NCBI GenBank assembly: GCA_017165825.1
Contig: CM029372.1
Location: forward strand, 24,219,066-24,283,065
Length of the DNA stretch: 64,000 nt
Reading direction: 5' to 3'
Origin: Hepsetus odoe
Taxonomy: Eukaryota > Chordata > Actinopteri > Characiformes > Hepsetidae
Shown here: in pieces, positions 61,848 through 64,000 of the stretch
Numbering within the stretch: the first letter of the stretch is position 1
How the letters are laid out: the number at the start of each line of letters is the position of its first letter
Position numbers and translations under genes: made by a program
The notes under the pieces: model-generated
Seen by the model: the letters and a program-made list of their open reading frames with translations, nothing else
The model's database searches: none
Told to the model about the DNA's origin: nothing

Positions 61848-63230
61848 TCCCAAGGTTTAACTCCCTTTGAGTTCATAAGGGCATGTCTAAACACTTTTGG
61901 ATCTGTGTAAAATTGGACATTTTCATCTTCATTAAAATGATTGTTGAATATTGCGTGAACAGCATGAATGGTGTTTTACCCAAATCTCTCTCCGTAAAGG
62001 CCAGTATGTACTTGATCTGCGTTCCTCATTGCGAGGAGGTGGGGGTGTGTGTGAAGGTAGGGAGAGCCCCTGGGTGGGGCCGATCCAGGAGAAGCTGCAG
62101 TCGATGGCGGGAGAGATCAGCACCGTCATTGATCAACAGCTGCAGGTCACAAACACCGCCGAAACTCTGAGAAAAAGAAATGTTTTAGGACTGAAATAAT
62201 ACTTTGACCTCACATTATCGGTTCCAAAATTGACCCTTTTACTCCACATTTCTTCCTCTGCTGTAAAATAACAGCCTGTTTTGAATCAAGTGTCATTGTG
62301 ATGTCATAAAACGCAACATATTTACATTCATCAGCGAACAACAGGTACAGCAGCCCTTTCTCGCTGTAGTATCAACCAAAGCTGCTGAAAATAAAATAGT
62401 CTAAACTGTTTTCATTTTAACAAAGCAGATTTCTGGAAACAGTATACAATAGATTTTAGACAAGAGAGTTTTTGACTTTCCTGGGTTATTAATGCAGGGG
62501 TTATACTATGAGAAATAACAGGGTGAGGGTTAAGTTTGTGCTTGAATGTACCACTAGTTTAAAGACTTTAAAAGCTCCCTCATGAACTTTATCTCATGAT
62601 TTTGTACAGAATATGTTTGAGATGATGTTTTATGCTAGTTTTAGAAAAGATCATTCCCTGCAACGAAACTACAAATAATCCCGGCTCAATTTTACCCCCA
62701 ATGAAGCTGTAGGCATGTGCTCATAAATAAAGCCATTATGTACAGTCCACCATTAAAGATGAAACCAAATTTCCTGCTTATACATCTGTCTTTTGTGTGT
62801 TGATTATTCATGTAAACCATAGCAAGAAACATCCCTGGAGGTTTTCAAGGATCCCTCCCTGTTTTTAGAGTTTACTTGTGTCCATGGTGGACACGGCGGA
62901 GAGTGTGTGTCCTCACGTGATGCGCAGAGCCAATCTGAGGCCGGTTCTGATGCAGACGAGCAAGGGGAGGATGAGTGTGCCCCAAAGCTTCATCACCAGC
63001 ACTCTGCTGGAGCAGTCTGGTGTGGACATCATCAACAAGATCAGGTCACATATCTTCCCTTTTGATCACTGGAGATCCTGCTTTGTGTGTGTGTGTGTGT
63101 GTGTGGTGTAATGTTCATTTATGGTCTTGTTTGGTCTCTCAGTGAAGTGAAGCTCAGCATGGCCTCATTCCTCTCCGACCTCATCATTGATGAGATCCTA
63201 GCGTCGCTCTCTCGCTCTCAACACACACTG
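36026..63230 (+). CDS. carmil1: CARMIL family protein, CARMIL1-like, coding exons 1-28 (3' incomplete)
   Basis: CARMIL proteins bind actin capping protein and reduce its capping activity at the membrane, promoting lamellipodia. The 28 exons encode about 865 residues: a PH domain (about 1-130), leucine-rich repeats (about 230-690) and the start of the helical dimerisation domain (about 690-865). The capping-protein-binding region and proline-rich tail are beyond the window. CARMIL1 is preferred over CARMIL2/3 because of matches such as MIDRLCVKVQDHLNSLR and NYTIRFMPMP. Coding positions: 36026-36062, 39830-39927, 47828-47878, 49136-49195, 50064-50185, 50272-50369, 50497-50567, 50653-50724, 51752-51828, 51986-52073, 52275-52369, 53319-53405, 53598-53701, 53782-53859, 54122-54198, 54529-54633, 56266-56335, 57025-57106, 57233-57332, 57728-57782, 59414-59586, 60057-60125, 60250-60343, 60432-60530, 61413-61541, 62005-62145, 62869-63044, 63143-63230. 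Exons 8-10 carry apparent lesions. Confidence 0.9.
36240..36292. repeat. (CA)n tract in intron 1
   Basis: A CA run with TACA interruptions follows a C-rich stretch. Confidence 0.9.
36960..37135. repeat. Unclassified interspersed repeat fragment
   Basis: The sequence around AAAACCTTGGGAGGAACCAA and GAACCCATCCTCCTCTGG resembles the end of a repeat common in fish genomes. No second copy was seen in this window. Confidence 0.4.
37275..37503 (-). mobile_element. SINE family A
   Basis: Minus copy in intron 1 from GTGAAAGTGAAAGCGACTG to CTAAACACTAGACTACC. Confidence 0.8.
37540..37615 (+). mobile_element. RTE-like LINE 3' scrap
   Basis: GGAAGAAATGGAGGCGGTTG and CCCTAACAGGAGCAGC match the element's final codons and 3' end. 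Confidence 0.6.
37886..38095 (+). mobile_element. SINE family A, 5'-truncated
   Basis: It starts at ACCAGTAGGTTGCCC, so the tRNA-like head is missing. The body is diverged after TCACTGCTTCCC. Confidence 0.65.
38445..38785 (-). mobile_element. RTE-like LINE 3' end
   Basis: On the minus strand it encodes ARLRWFGRVQRRDEDYIGRR and MELPGKRRRGRPNRRF, ending at the element's GACCCCTAAACAGGAGCAGC 3' region. It lies in intron 1, antisense to the gene. Confidence 0.85.
38786..39829. other. Intron 1, remainder
   Basis: Nothing recognised apart from the acceptor TGGGCAG before 39830. Confidence 0.5.
39830..39927 (+). CDS. carmil1: CARMIL exon 2 (PH domain, first strands)
   Basis: It encodes SVQDAVGRQVRLSMKKKVQL then EVKGDKLESRIL. 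This matches the family's ES(V/I)..(V/I)GR.....KKKV.LEVKGDK signature almost residue for residue. Acceptor GGGCAG, donor GTGAGT. Confidence 0.95.
40020..40160 (-). mobile_element. SINE family A, fragmentary
   Basis: CTCTGCATTTAACCCATACA and GGTAACCTACTGGTCTGGGA mark two parts with the middle deleted; an A-run follows at 40159. Confidence 0.65.
40345..40395. repeat. (CA)n tract
   Basis: CA repeat in intron 2. Confidence 0.9.
40425..40500. repeat. Two-unit tandem duplication, about 44 bp
   Basis: CCTTCCGTCCTTGGAAGGAC is present twice, each with an internal CCTTGGAAGG palindrome. Confidence 0.85.
40535..40775 (-). mobile_element. L2/CR1-like LINE 3' UTR, inverted
   Basis: AACAGTGTTCCTCCAGGACC and GGTGCTACATAAGAGACAAC are the reverse complement of the 3' region seen at 2200-2280 and 7250-7320. 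Confidence 0.65.
41590..41990 (-). mobile_element. Repeat family C, long copy
   Basis: It runs from ACTTATCCTAATTAGGGAC through CAGACACACTC (with TC and CA runs), GGAGGAAACTGGAGCTCCCG and GGGAATTGAACCCAGGATCC (box B-like, reversed) to the head near 41990. Confidence 0.7.
42040..42412 (-). mobile_element. SINE family A split by SINE family B
   Basis: Family A (42040-42105, AAGTGAAAGTGACTGTCATC) resumes at 42307 (ACACACAATCCCCACACAGC). The insert at 42106-42306 is a complete family B copy, also minus strand. Confidence 0.8.
42106..42306 (-). mobile_element. SINE family B, full copy
   Basis: It runs from TTTGCAGCATTTAGCAGACG to the tRNA-like head GGGTGGGGGTGGACTAGTGG (minus strand). Box B reads GGTTCGACTCCCAC on the minus strand. 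Confidence 0.8.
42415..43300. other. Intron 2, nothing recognised
   Basis: No exon or repeat family recognised apart from short GT runs near 42780. Confidence 0.4.
43308..43510 (+). mobile_element. Repeat family C, 5' part
   Basis: GGCGGCATGGTGCTTTTGTC, GGTCCTGAGTTTGATTCCTG (box B-like) and CCAAAGACATGCAGGTGAGG are arranged as in a tRNA-headed fish SINE. The 3' tail is missing. Confidence 0.7.
43607..43682 (-). mobile_element. SINE family A, tail only
   Basis: AAGTGAAAGTGACTATTCTT to CAACCTCTGCATTTC; the head is absent. Confidence 0.7.
44081..45775. repeat. 1.7-kb polypurine (GA-rich) block
   Basis: The plus strand is almost entirely purines: (GA)n with GGGAAAAACAGAG and GGGAGAGAAAGACAG motifs. 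Pyrimidines are rare. Long ORFs on both strands are products of the repeat and are not genes. Confidence 0.95.
44291..44878. repeat. 42-bp minisatellite, 14 near-identical units
   Basis: CAGAGTGGAGAGGGG recurs every 42 bases from 44291 to 44837 with almost no variation. The flanks within the purine block are more irregular. Confidence 0.95.
45846..46384. repeat. Polypyrimidine (CT)n block
   Basis: (CT)n-rich sequence with TCACTCTC and CTTGTGCTC variants, opposite in strand bias to the block at 44081-45775. Confidence 0.95.
46680..46945 (-). mobile_element. Repeat family C, long copy
   Basis: Minus copy: CATTCATTATCCCGACTAGG through GGACTGTGGAGAACCTGGAG to TTGAATCGAACCCTGGACC. Confidence 0.65.
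47060..47372. repeat. (CATC/CATT)n microsatellite
   Basis: Imperfect CATC-type tetranucleotide repeats span about 310 bases. Confidence 0.95.
47391..47490 (-). mobile_element. Repeat family C tail fragment
   Basis: CCTGAGTAGGCTCTTGGGGG and CACAGGTTGCCAGTCC resemble the start of the copies at 41590 and 46680. Confidence 0.5.
47828..47878 (+). CDS. carmil1: CARMIL exon 3 (PH domain)
   Basis: It encodes ALAPHRAFLLSARVPAR, aligning with the family RAFL.(T/S)AR(I/V)P strand. Acceptor CCTCAG, donor GTAAGT, which runs straight into a (GT)n tract to 47911. Confidence 0.95.
48566..48802 (-). mobile_element. SINE family A, full length
   Basis: Minus copy in intron 3 from AAGTGAAAGTGAAGTGACTG to CACTAGGCCACTGCAGCC. 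Confidence 0.85.
49136..49195 (+). CDS. carmil1: CARMIL exon 4 (PH domain)
   Basis: It encodes VEQTFNLFDLQSISNSKPNQ, 20 residues, phase 0 at both ends. Acceptor TTCCAG, donor GTGGGT. Confidence 0.9.
49330..49905. repeat. Degenerate tandem repeat in intron 4
   Basis: ATGATTCAGTATCTACTA and ATGATTCAGTCACTGGTATA alternate in roughly 20- and 40-base steps, with about 25 half-units of varying quality. Confidence 0.9.
50010..50057. repeat. (GT)n immediately upstream of exon 5
   Basis: An uninterrupted GT run ends six bases before the acceptor of exon 5. Confidence 0.95.
50064..50185 (+). CDS. carmil1: CARMIL exon 5 (PH domain, C-terminal helix)
   Basis: It encodes LFLENDKGLLSLKLSSDVEV then DEIIAQIGYSIQEHCPGLNP and two bases of valine. 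It corresponds to the last strands and helix of the PH domain. Acceptor ATGCAG, donor GTAAGT. Confidence 0.95.
50272..50369 (+). CDS. carmil1: CARMIL exon 6 (PH to linker)
   Basis: It encodes RVMKRLSLKPAERMVNLQTM then WENNTPTDTGPC. The family counterpart is RIMKKVS.EPSERL..LQ..W...T...GPCG. Donor GTAAAC opens a long (CA)n tract (50374-50457). Confidence 0.95.
50497..50567 (+). CDS. carmil1: CARMIL exon 7
   Basis: It encodes FSRMYWCVCDQLGLPYREEV and QW, matching the F(S/L).(M/T)Y...CD..G...REE(V/I)QW signature before the leucine-rich repeats. Phase 0 at its end; donor GTATGT. Confidence 0.95.
50653..50724 (+). CDS. carmil1: CARMIL exon 8, apparent 2-base deficit
   Basis: It opens in frame as DVDTIYLT, invariant in the family. 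From about 50678 the conserved continuation KELNLQDFIHLES is found in another frame. The exon is 72 bases where 74 are expected. The conserved reading would be restored if one C near 50678 and one G near 50687 were missing from runs, as in sequencing error. Acceptor TTTCAG and donor GTATCA look usable. Confidence 0.75.
51249..51308 (+). pseudogene. tRNA-Met (CAT) fragment
   Basis: From the D arm (AGCTGGTAGTGTGTCCGTCT) through anticodon CAT (51269-51271) and T arm (GGTCATGAGTTCGAGCCTCA) to ACGGGGCA it matches elongator tRNA-Met. The 5' acceptor strand and part of the D stem are missing and replaced by an A-rich stretch. It therefore cannot fold fully. A SINE starts about 17 bases downstream. 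Confidence 0.75.
51326..51560 (+). mobile_element. SINE family A, full length
   Basis: Plus copy in intron 8 from GCCAGTGGTGGCCTACTC to ATAGTCACTTTCACTT. Confidence 0.85.
51706..51733. repeat. (GAT)n run before exon 9
   Basis: About nine GAT/ATG trinucleotides occupy the place where a branch site and pyrimidine tract would be expected. Confidence 0.9.
51752..51828 (+). CDS. carmil1: CARMIL exon 9, acceptor missing and one extra base
   Basis: The end encodes VLEFNQWFTKLSLKDYKL, matching the family ALEYNQWFTKLS.KD.KL. The expected start after a phase-2 junction is G GAT CTA (51752-51757), but it is preceded by GG, not AG. One extra C near 51758-51760 shifts the frame between DL and the conserved block. 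The start given here is by homology only. Donor GTACAT. Confidence 0.7.
51895..51981. repeat. (TG)n immediately upstream of exon 10
   Basis: Two TG runs split by TGCGTATTATTG end four bases before the exon 10 acceptor. Confidence 0.95.
51986..52073 (+). CDS. carmil1: CARMIL exon 10 (first leucine-rich repeat region), one base short
   Basis: It encodes PTDLCDQILRVVARSSKLEE and LVLENTGLK. The junction with exon 11 needs two extra bases before GT to give K-T-D-F, but only a C is present. One missing A (AAGAC read as AAGC) would restore it. Acceptor TTTAG, donor GTAGCT. Confidence 0.85.
52161..52260. repeat. (TG)n, about 100 bp, upstream of exon 11
   Basis: A TG run with a few TC interruptions ends 15 bases before exon 11. 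Confidence 0.95.
52275..52369 (+). CDS. carmil1: CARMIL exon 11 (leucine-rich repeat)
   Basis: It encodes DFAQKLASALSQNPHSALHT and LNLANNSLEDK, with the LRR core LxxLNLANNSL. Nearly identical to the family DFAQKLASAL..NP.S.LH.(I/L)NLA.N.LED(R/K)G. It lies between (TG)n and (CA)n tracts. Confidence 0.95.
52440..53280. repeat. 45-bp minisatellite, GATGATTATGCTGGCGGTGA type
   Basis: Units built from GTGGTGATTATAGTGGTGAT and GATTATGCTGGCGGTGATTA repeat at 45 bases from about 52480. A central zone (52700-52830) has one-base deletions; regular units resume to about 52980 and then decay. Open frames through it are repeat artefacts. Confidence 0.9.
53319..53405 (+). CDS. carmil1: CARMIL exon 12 (leucine-rich repeat)
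   Basis: It encodes VASLSSSLGKLPSGLKHLNL and SKNSLSTK. Phase 1 in and out. Acceptor CGCAG, donor GTGAAT. Confidence 0.95.
53598..53701 (+). CDS. carmil1: CARMIL exon 13 (leucine-rich repeat)
   Basis: It encodes VNILAQSLCSNTSISSTLIY and LDLSGNTLRGDDLP, with the core LDLSGNTL. Acceptor TTTCAG, donor GTACGT followed by (CA)n. Confidence 0.95.
53782..53859 (+). CDS. carmil1: CARMIL exon 14 (leucine-rich repeat)
   Basis: It encodes NLWNFLAQPNSLQTLDLSNS and DCSLDL, matching NFLAQPN....LDLSN..CSLD. Phase 0 at both ends. Donor GTCAGC is weak but valid. Confidence 0.95.
54122..54198 (+). CDS. carmil1: CARMIL exon 15 (leucine-rich repeat)
   Basis: It encodes VCSSLLRGSLKHLSVLNMSK and SAFSL plus two bases. 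Acceptor TTTCAG, donor GTAAGA. Confidence 0.95.
54529..54633 (+). CDS. carmil1: CARMIL exon 16 (leucine-rich repeat)
   Basis: It encodes KGKELPSSFKQFFNSSQALN and TIVLSGTKLPLEAL. KGKE.P.SFKQFF is a family hallmark. Acceptor CTGCAG, donor GTGGGT. Confidence 0.95.
54721..54948 (+). mobile_element. SINE family A
   Basis: Plus copy in intron 16, with head GCAGCGGTGGCCTAGTG and tail TAGTCACTTTCACTT. Confidence 0.85.
55066..55298 (+). mobile_element. SINE family A
   Basis: Plus copy in intron 16 beginning at CACCCTAGTGTTTAGGCCCC, so the first bases of the head are lost. Confidence 0.8.
55495..55597 (-). mobile_element. SINE family A fragment
   Basis: AGTGATGGGGACGGTACCTT and GAACCCACAATCTTCCG; both ends missing. 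Confidence 0.7.
55805..56015 (+). mobile_element. SINE family A
   Basis: Plus copy in intron 16, somewhat shortened near its 3' end. Confidence 0.85.
56230..56261. repeat. (GT)n immediately upstream of exon 17
   Basis: The run ends five bases before the exon; the acceptor is TTTAAG. Confidence 0.95.
56266..56335 (+). CDS. carmil1: CARMIL exon 17 (leucine-rich repeat)
   Basis: It encodes AVLLGLASNPNLKDISLDLS and SCE. One base completes lysine from exon 16. The acceptor is AAG rather than the more common CAG. Confidence 0.95.
56763..56956 (+). mobile_element. SINE family A, 5'-truncated
   Basis: It begins at ACAGTAGGTTGCCCTGAGG; tail GTCACTTTCACTTTCACTT. Confidence 0.8.
57025..57106 (+). CDS. 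carmil1: CARMIL exon 18 (leucine-rich repeat)
   Basis: It encodes LRSAGCQILEGCIAEIPNIS and TLDISDN. It is bracketed by (GT)n (57001-57022) and (CA)n (57113-57142). Donor GTTAGA. Confidence 0.95.
57233..57332 (+). CDS. carmil1: CARMIL exon 19 (leucine-rich repeat)
   Basis: It encodes LDSDLTTLLVWLAKNRSIRN and LSLGKNFSNIKS. LGKNFxNxK is a CARMIL signature. Acceptor TTGCAG, donor GTGAGG. Confidence 0.95.
57728..57782 (+). CDS. carmil1: CARMIL exon 20 (leucine-rich repeat)
   Basis: It encodes NLGQVLSSLVQMIQEEES. Acceptor ACGCAG, donor GTGAGT. Confidence 0.95.
57814..57977 (+). ncRNA. U1 small nuclear RNA copy, full length, probably a retro-pseudogene
   Basis: U1 RNA pairs with 5' splice sites as part of the U1 snRNP. 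This copy has the canonical 164-base length, starting with ATACTTACCTGGCAGGGGAG (the 5' end pairs with splice donors) and ending TCTCCCCTG. Stem-loop I keeps GATCAAGAAGG (U1-70K site); the Sm site AATTTGTGG is intact. The loop II U1A site reads ATTGCACGCC where ATTGCACTCC is expected. No proximal sequence element is evident upstream, where the flank is TA-rich, and no 3' box is seen: a SINE begins within four bases. It lies in intron 20, sense to the host gene. Confidence 0.85.
57981..58235 (+). mobile_element. SINE family A, full length, joined to the U1 copy
   Basis: Head GCAGCGGTGGCCTAGTGG to tail TTGTCACTTTCACTTTTTTC. It begins directly behind the U1 3' end and is followed by ACTTTCATATATATATATAT. 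Confidence 0.85.
58290..58870 (-). mobile_element. RTE-like LINE, internally deleted copy
   Basis: It keeps patches of the 17958-21112 element: GGTTCCACCACCAGGTTTCC, AGATGTCACACCGAGTG and the 5' leader (GCTTGGGACCGGCATGGAGA to CCCTAGTGGCTGGGTT). Most of the reverse transcriptase and 3' end is gone. Confidence 0.75.
59368..59393. repeat. (TG)n upstream of exon 21
   Basis: TG run with one TATG interruption, 20 bases before the exon. Confidence 0.9.
59414..59586 (+). CDS. carmil1: CARMIL exon 21 (leucine-rich repeats)
   Basis: The longest leucine-rich repeat exon encodes PLTSLSLADSKLKADLSIVL, NAVGGNSSLTRLDISGNSMG and DMGAKMLAKALQINTKL. It is nearly identical to the family. Flanked by (TG)n upstream and (CA)n (59598-59632) downstream. 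Confidence 0.95.
59705..60050. repeat. (CT)n polypyrimidine block abutting exon 22
   Basis: About 345 bases of CT-rich sequence, interrupted by TGTG-type variants, run directly into the exon 22 acceptor (TTTCAG, ending 60056). Confidence 0.95.
60057..60125 (+). CDS. carmil1: CARMIL exon 22 (leucine-rich repeat)
   Basis: It encodes TVIWDRNNVSAQGLQDASAA and LE plus two bases. Acceptor TTTCAG, donor GTGAGT. Confidence 0.95.
60170..60203. repeat. (GT)n in intron 22
   Basis: GT run lying about 45 bases before exon 23. Confidence 0.95.
60250..60343 (+). CDS. carmil1: CARMIL exon 23
   Basis: It encodes NYTIRFMPMPIMDAALALKS and SPEKTEDALMK. The proline pair and PEKTEDAL block match CARMIL1 best. 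Acceptor CTGCAG, donor GTCAGA. Confidence 0.95.
60432..60530 (+). CDS. carmil1: CARMIL exon 24 (end of repeats)
   Basis: It encodes MEHYLLRNHETEDTWQEQAY and RLQQGIVTSTTQQ, phase 0 at both ends. The donor GTTCTA is non-consensus at position +3 onwards; (TG)n follows at 60540-60574. Confidence 0.95.
60600..61385. other. Intron 24, AT-rich, nothing recognised
   Basis: Contains a (TTTA)n-like run near 60688-60716. No repeat family recognised. Confidence 0.5.
61413..61541 (+). CDS. carmil1: CARMIL exon 25 (helical domain)
   Basis: It encodes MIDRLCVKVQDHLNSLR then FNEREIVQEDMKAAERLLQD and ARCSKR. The first 17 residues differ from mammalian CARMIL1 at one position, the best paralog indicator here. 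Bracketed by (GT)n (61389-61411) and (CA)n (61551-61597). Confidence 0.95.
61598..61817 (+). mobile_element. SINE family A
   Basis: Plus copy in intron 25 inserted directly behind the (CA)n tract. Head GTGCAGTGGTGTCCTAGTGG, tail ATAGTCACTTACAC followed by another (CA)n. Confidence 0.85.
62005..62145 (+). CDS. carmil1: CARMIL exon 26 (helical domain), start uncertain
   Basis: The end encodes GPIQEKLQSMAGEISTVIDQ and QLQ, a clear family match. The 5' part is doubtful. Acceptor GGCCAG (62004) gives an in-frame exon beginning YVLDLRSSLRGG. The alternative acceptor GTAAAG (61999) opens a different frame containing VPHCEEVG, which resembles the family LLP.LY.VG but is out of frame with the end. 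Either the region has diverged or an indel is present. Confidence 0.75.
62869..63044 (+). CDS. carmil1: CARMIL exon 27 (helical domain)
   Basis: It encodes SLLVSMVDTAESVCPHVMRR, ANLRPVLMQTSKGRMSVPQS and FITSTLLEQSGVDIINKI plus two bases. Acceptor TTTTAG, donor GTCACA. Confidence 0.95.
63086..63105. repeat. (GT)n upstream of exon 28
   Basis: A short GT run 37 bases before exon 28. Confidence 0.9.
63143..63230 (+). CDS. carmil1: CARMIL exon 28 (helical domain, last in window)
   Basis: It encodes EVKLSMASFLSDLIIDEILA and SLSRSQHTL. Acceptor CTCAG, donor GTCAGT. Remaining exons, including the capping-protein-binding motif, lie to the right of the window. Confidence 0.95.
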
Positions 63231-63419
63231 GTCAGTACTTTTGAAAACACTCTGACACAGGGACGAGGACTGAAATGTAAAACAGCATCTATACCGTTCA
63301 AATGTTTGGAATTTACGGGATGTGCATTTAAAATCAACAAATTGTGTCATTTGCATGTGACTGTATATAATGCACATGTACATACTATAAACTAGACTCT
63401 AGTTTATATTTTCCACTTT

Positions 63420-63525
63420 ATATAGCTGCCCCCCAGCTGCATGGTGTGTATGGGTGAAAAGCAGAGGTTGAATTTTCTTGTCTCACTGTGTTTCACAATG
63501 ACAAGTAGTCACTTTCACTTCACTT
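63420..63525 (+). mobile_element. SINE family A, 5'-truncated
   Basis: It starts at TATATAGCTGCCCCCCAGCTG; tail GTAGTCACTTTCACTTCACTT. Confidence 0.8.
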
Positions 63526-64000
63526 TCACAAGTTTAGTAATATCTGAATATAGTCCAAGCACCACAGTGTTAATCTGCAATAAAAACTCCAAACTCTAGT
63601 AGTAGTACCAACTCTAAAGTACCAACACTAACTATGTAGCATAGATCTTATAGTACACTCTATATTACACACTTTACAGTACAACCTAGTTACTGTTAGT
63701 ACAAAGGAGAGGGAGACACTTGTTAGTGGAGTAAAGCTTTGTGAGCACATGATGCAGGATGTCATGATAAAATGCTGCTGTTTGTTATGGATAATAATGC
63801 TGTGCAGAAAATCTCCCCATGCATCTATAATAAGTGATTATGCTGTATACTGCTTTTAGCAAAAGTTCAAAACCTTCTGAGCTTTATGCGAAGACAAGGT
63901 ACCGCCCCTGACTTCTAAAATTGGTCCAGAAGATTTGATACTGAATACACACTGAGTGGGAGATAATAACAGCACTTGGGAGGAACTATGCTTACAAAAT
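63526..64000. other. Intron 28, nothing recognised
   Basis: A loose run of AGTACCAAC/AGTACAC-like motifs is seen at 63590-63700. No exon recognised. Confidence 0.4.

Noticed and set aside
36026..63230. Assignment to CARMIL2 or CARMIL3
   Set aside because: Exon 25 (MIDRLCVKVQDHLNSLR), exon 12 and exon 23 are closer to CARMIL1 as I recall these families; a phylogeny with full paralogs would settle it.
5463..63525. Functional tRNA genes at the SINE heads
   Set aside because: Box A- and B-like motifs are present but acceptor stems and a standard cloverleaf are not; the sequences recur as dispersed repeats.

Overview
The window looks like ray-finned (teleost) fish nuclear DNA: AT-rich, full of Tc1-like transposons with long inverted repeats, RTE-type and L2/CR1-type LINE pieces, tRNA-derived SINEs and very long (GT)n, (GA)n and (TA)n tracts, around one spliced vertebrate gene. 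The lineage within teleosts cannot be fixed from what is visible. || Layout: 1-35.4 kb is intergenic and repeat-dominated. It holds a Tc1-like element broken by a SINE and an L2-like LINE end (150-2870), three more L2-like fragments, two copies of a 0.55-kb TA-flanked element (9494-10040, 25563-26100), a second LINE fragment (15930-17010), a nearly full-length minus-strand RTE-like LINE with endonuclease and reverse transcriptase domains (17958-21112), a Tc1 end with a perfect 40-bp foldback palindrome (21502-21900), and a dead Tc1 transposase (33150-34175). I recognise no host gene in this part. || From 35.45 kb to the right edge lies one plus-strand gene, a CARMIL family member closest to CARMIL1 (LRRC16A), the actin capping-protein regulator. 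A promoter-like stretch with two CCAAT boxes (35455-35700) is followed by a strict 10 x 22-bp tandem array (35755-35975), the start codon at 36026 and 28 recognisable coding exons to 63230 (about 865 codons: PH domain, leucine-rich repeats, start of the helical domain). The capping-protein-binding tail lies beyond the window. Most exons join in frame with GT-AG sites. Exons 8, 9 and 10 carry clustered one-base lesions and one lost acceptor, which look more like assembly error than decay but need checking; exon 26 is also uncertain. || The introns hold the most unusual material: a full-length U1 snRNA copy fused to a SINE and flanked by similar AT-rich sequence (a probable chimeric retrocopy), a tRNA-Met fragment, a 14 x 42-bp purine minisatellite inside a 1.7-kb polypurine block followed by a polypyrimidine block, and many exons with (TG)n just upstream and (CA)n just downstream, so exon-flanking RNA could pair.
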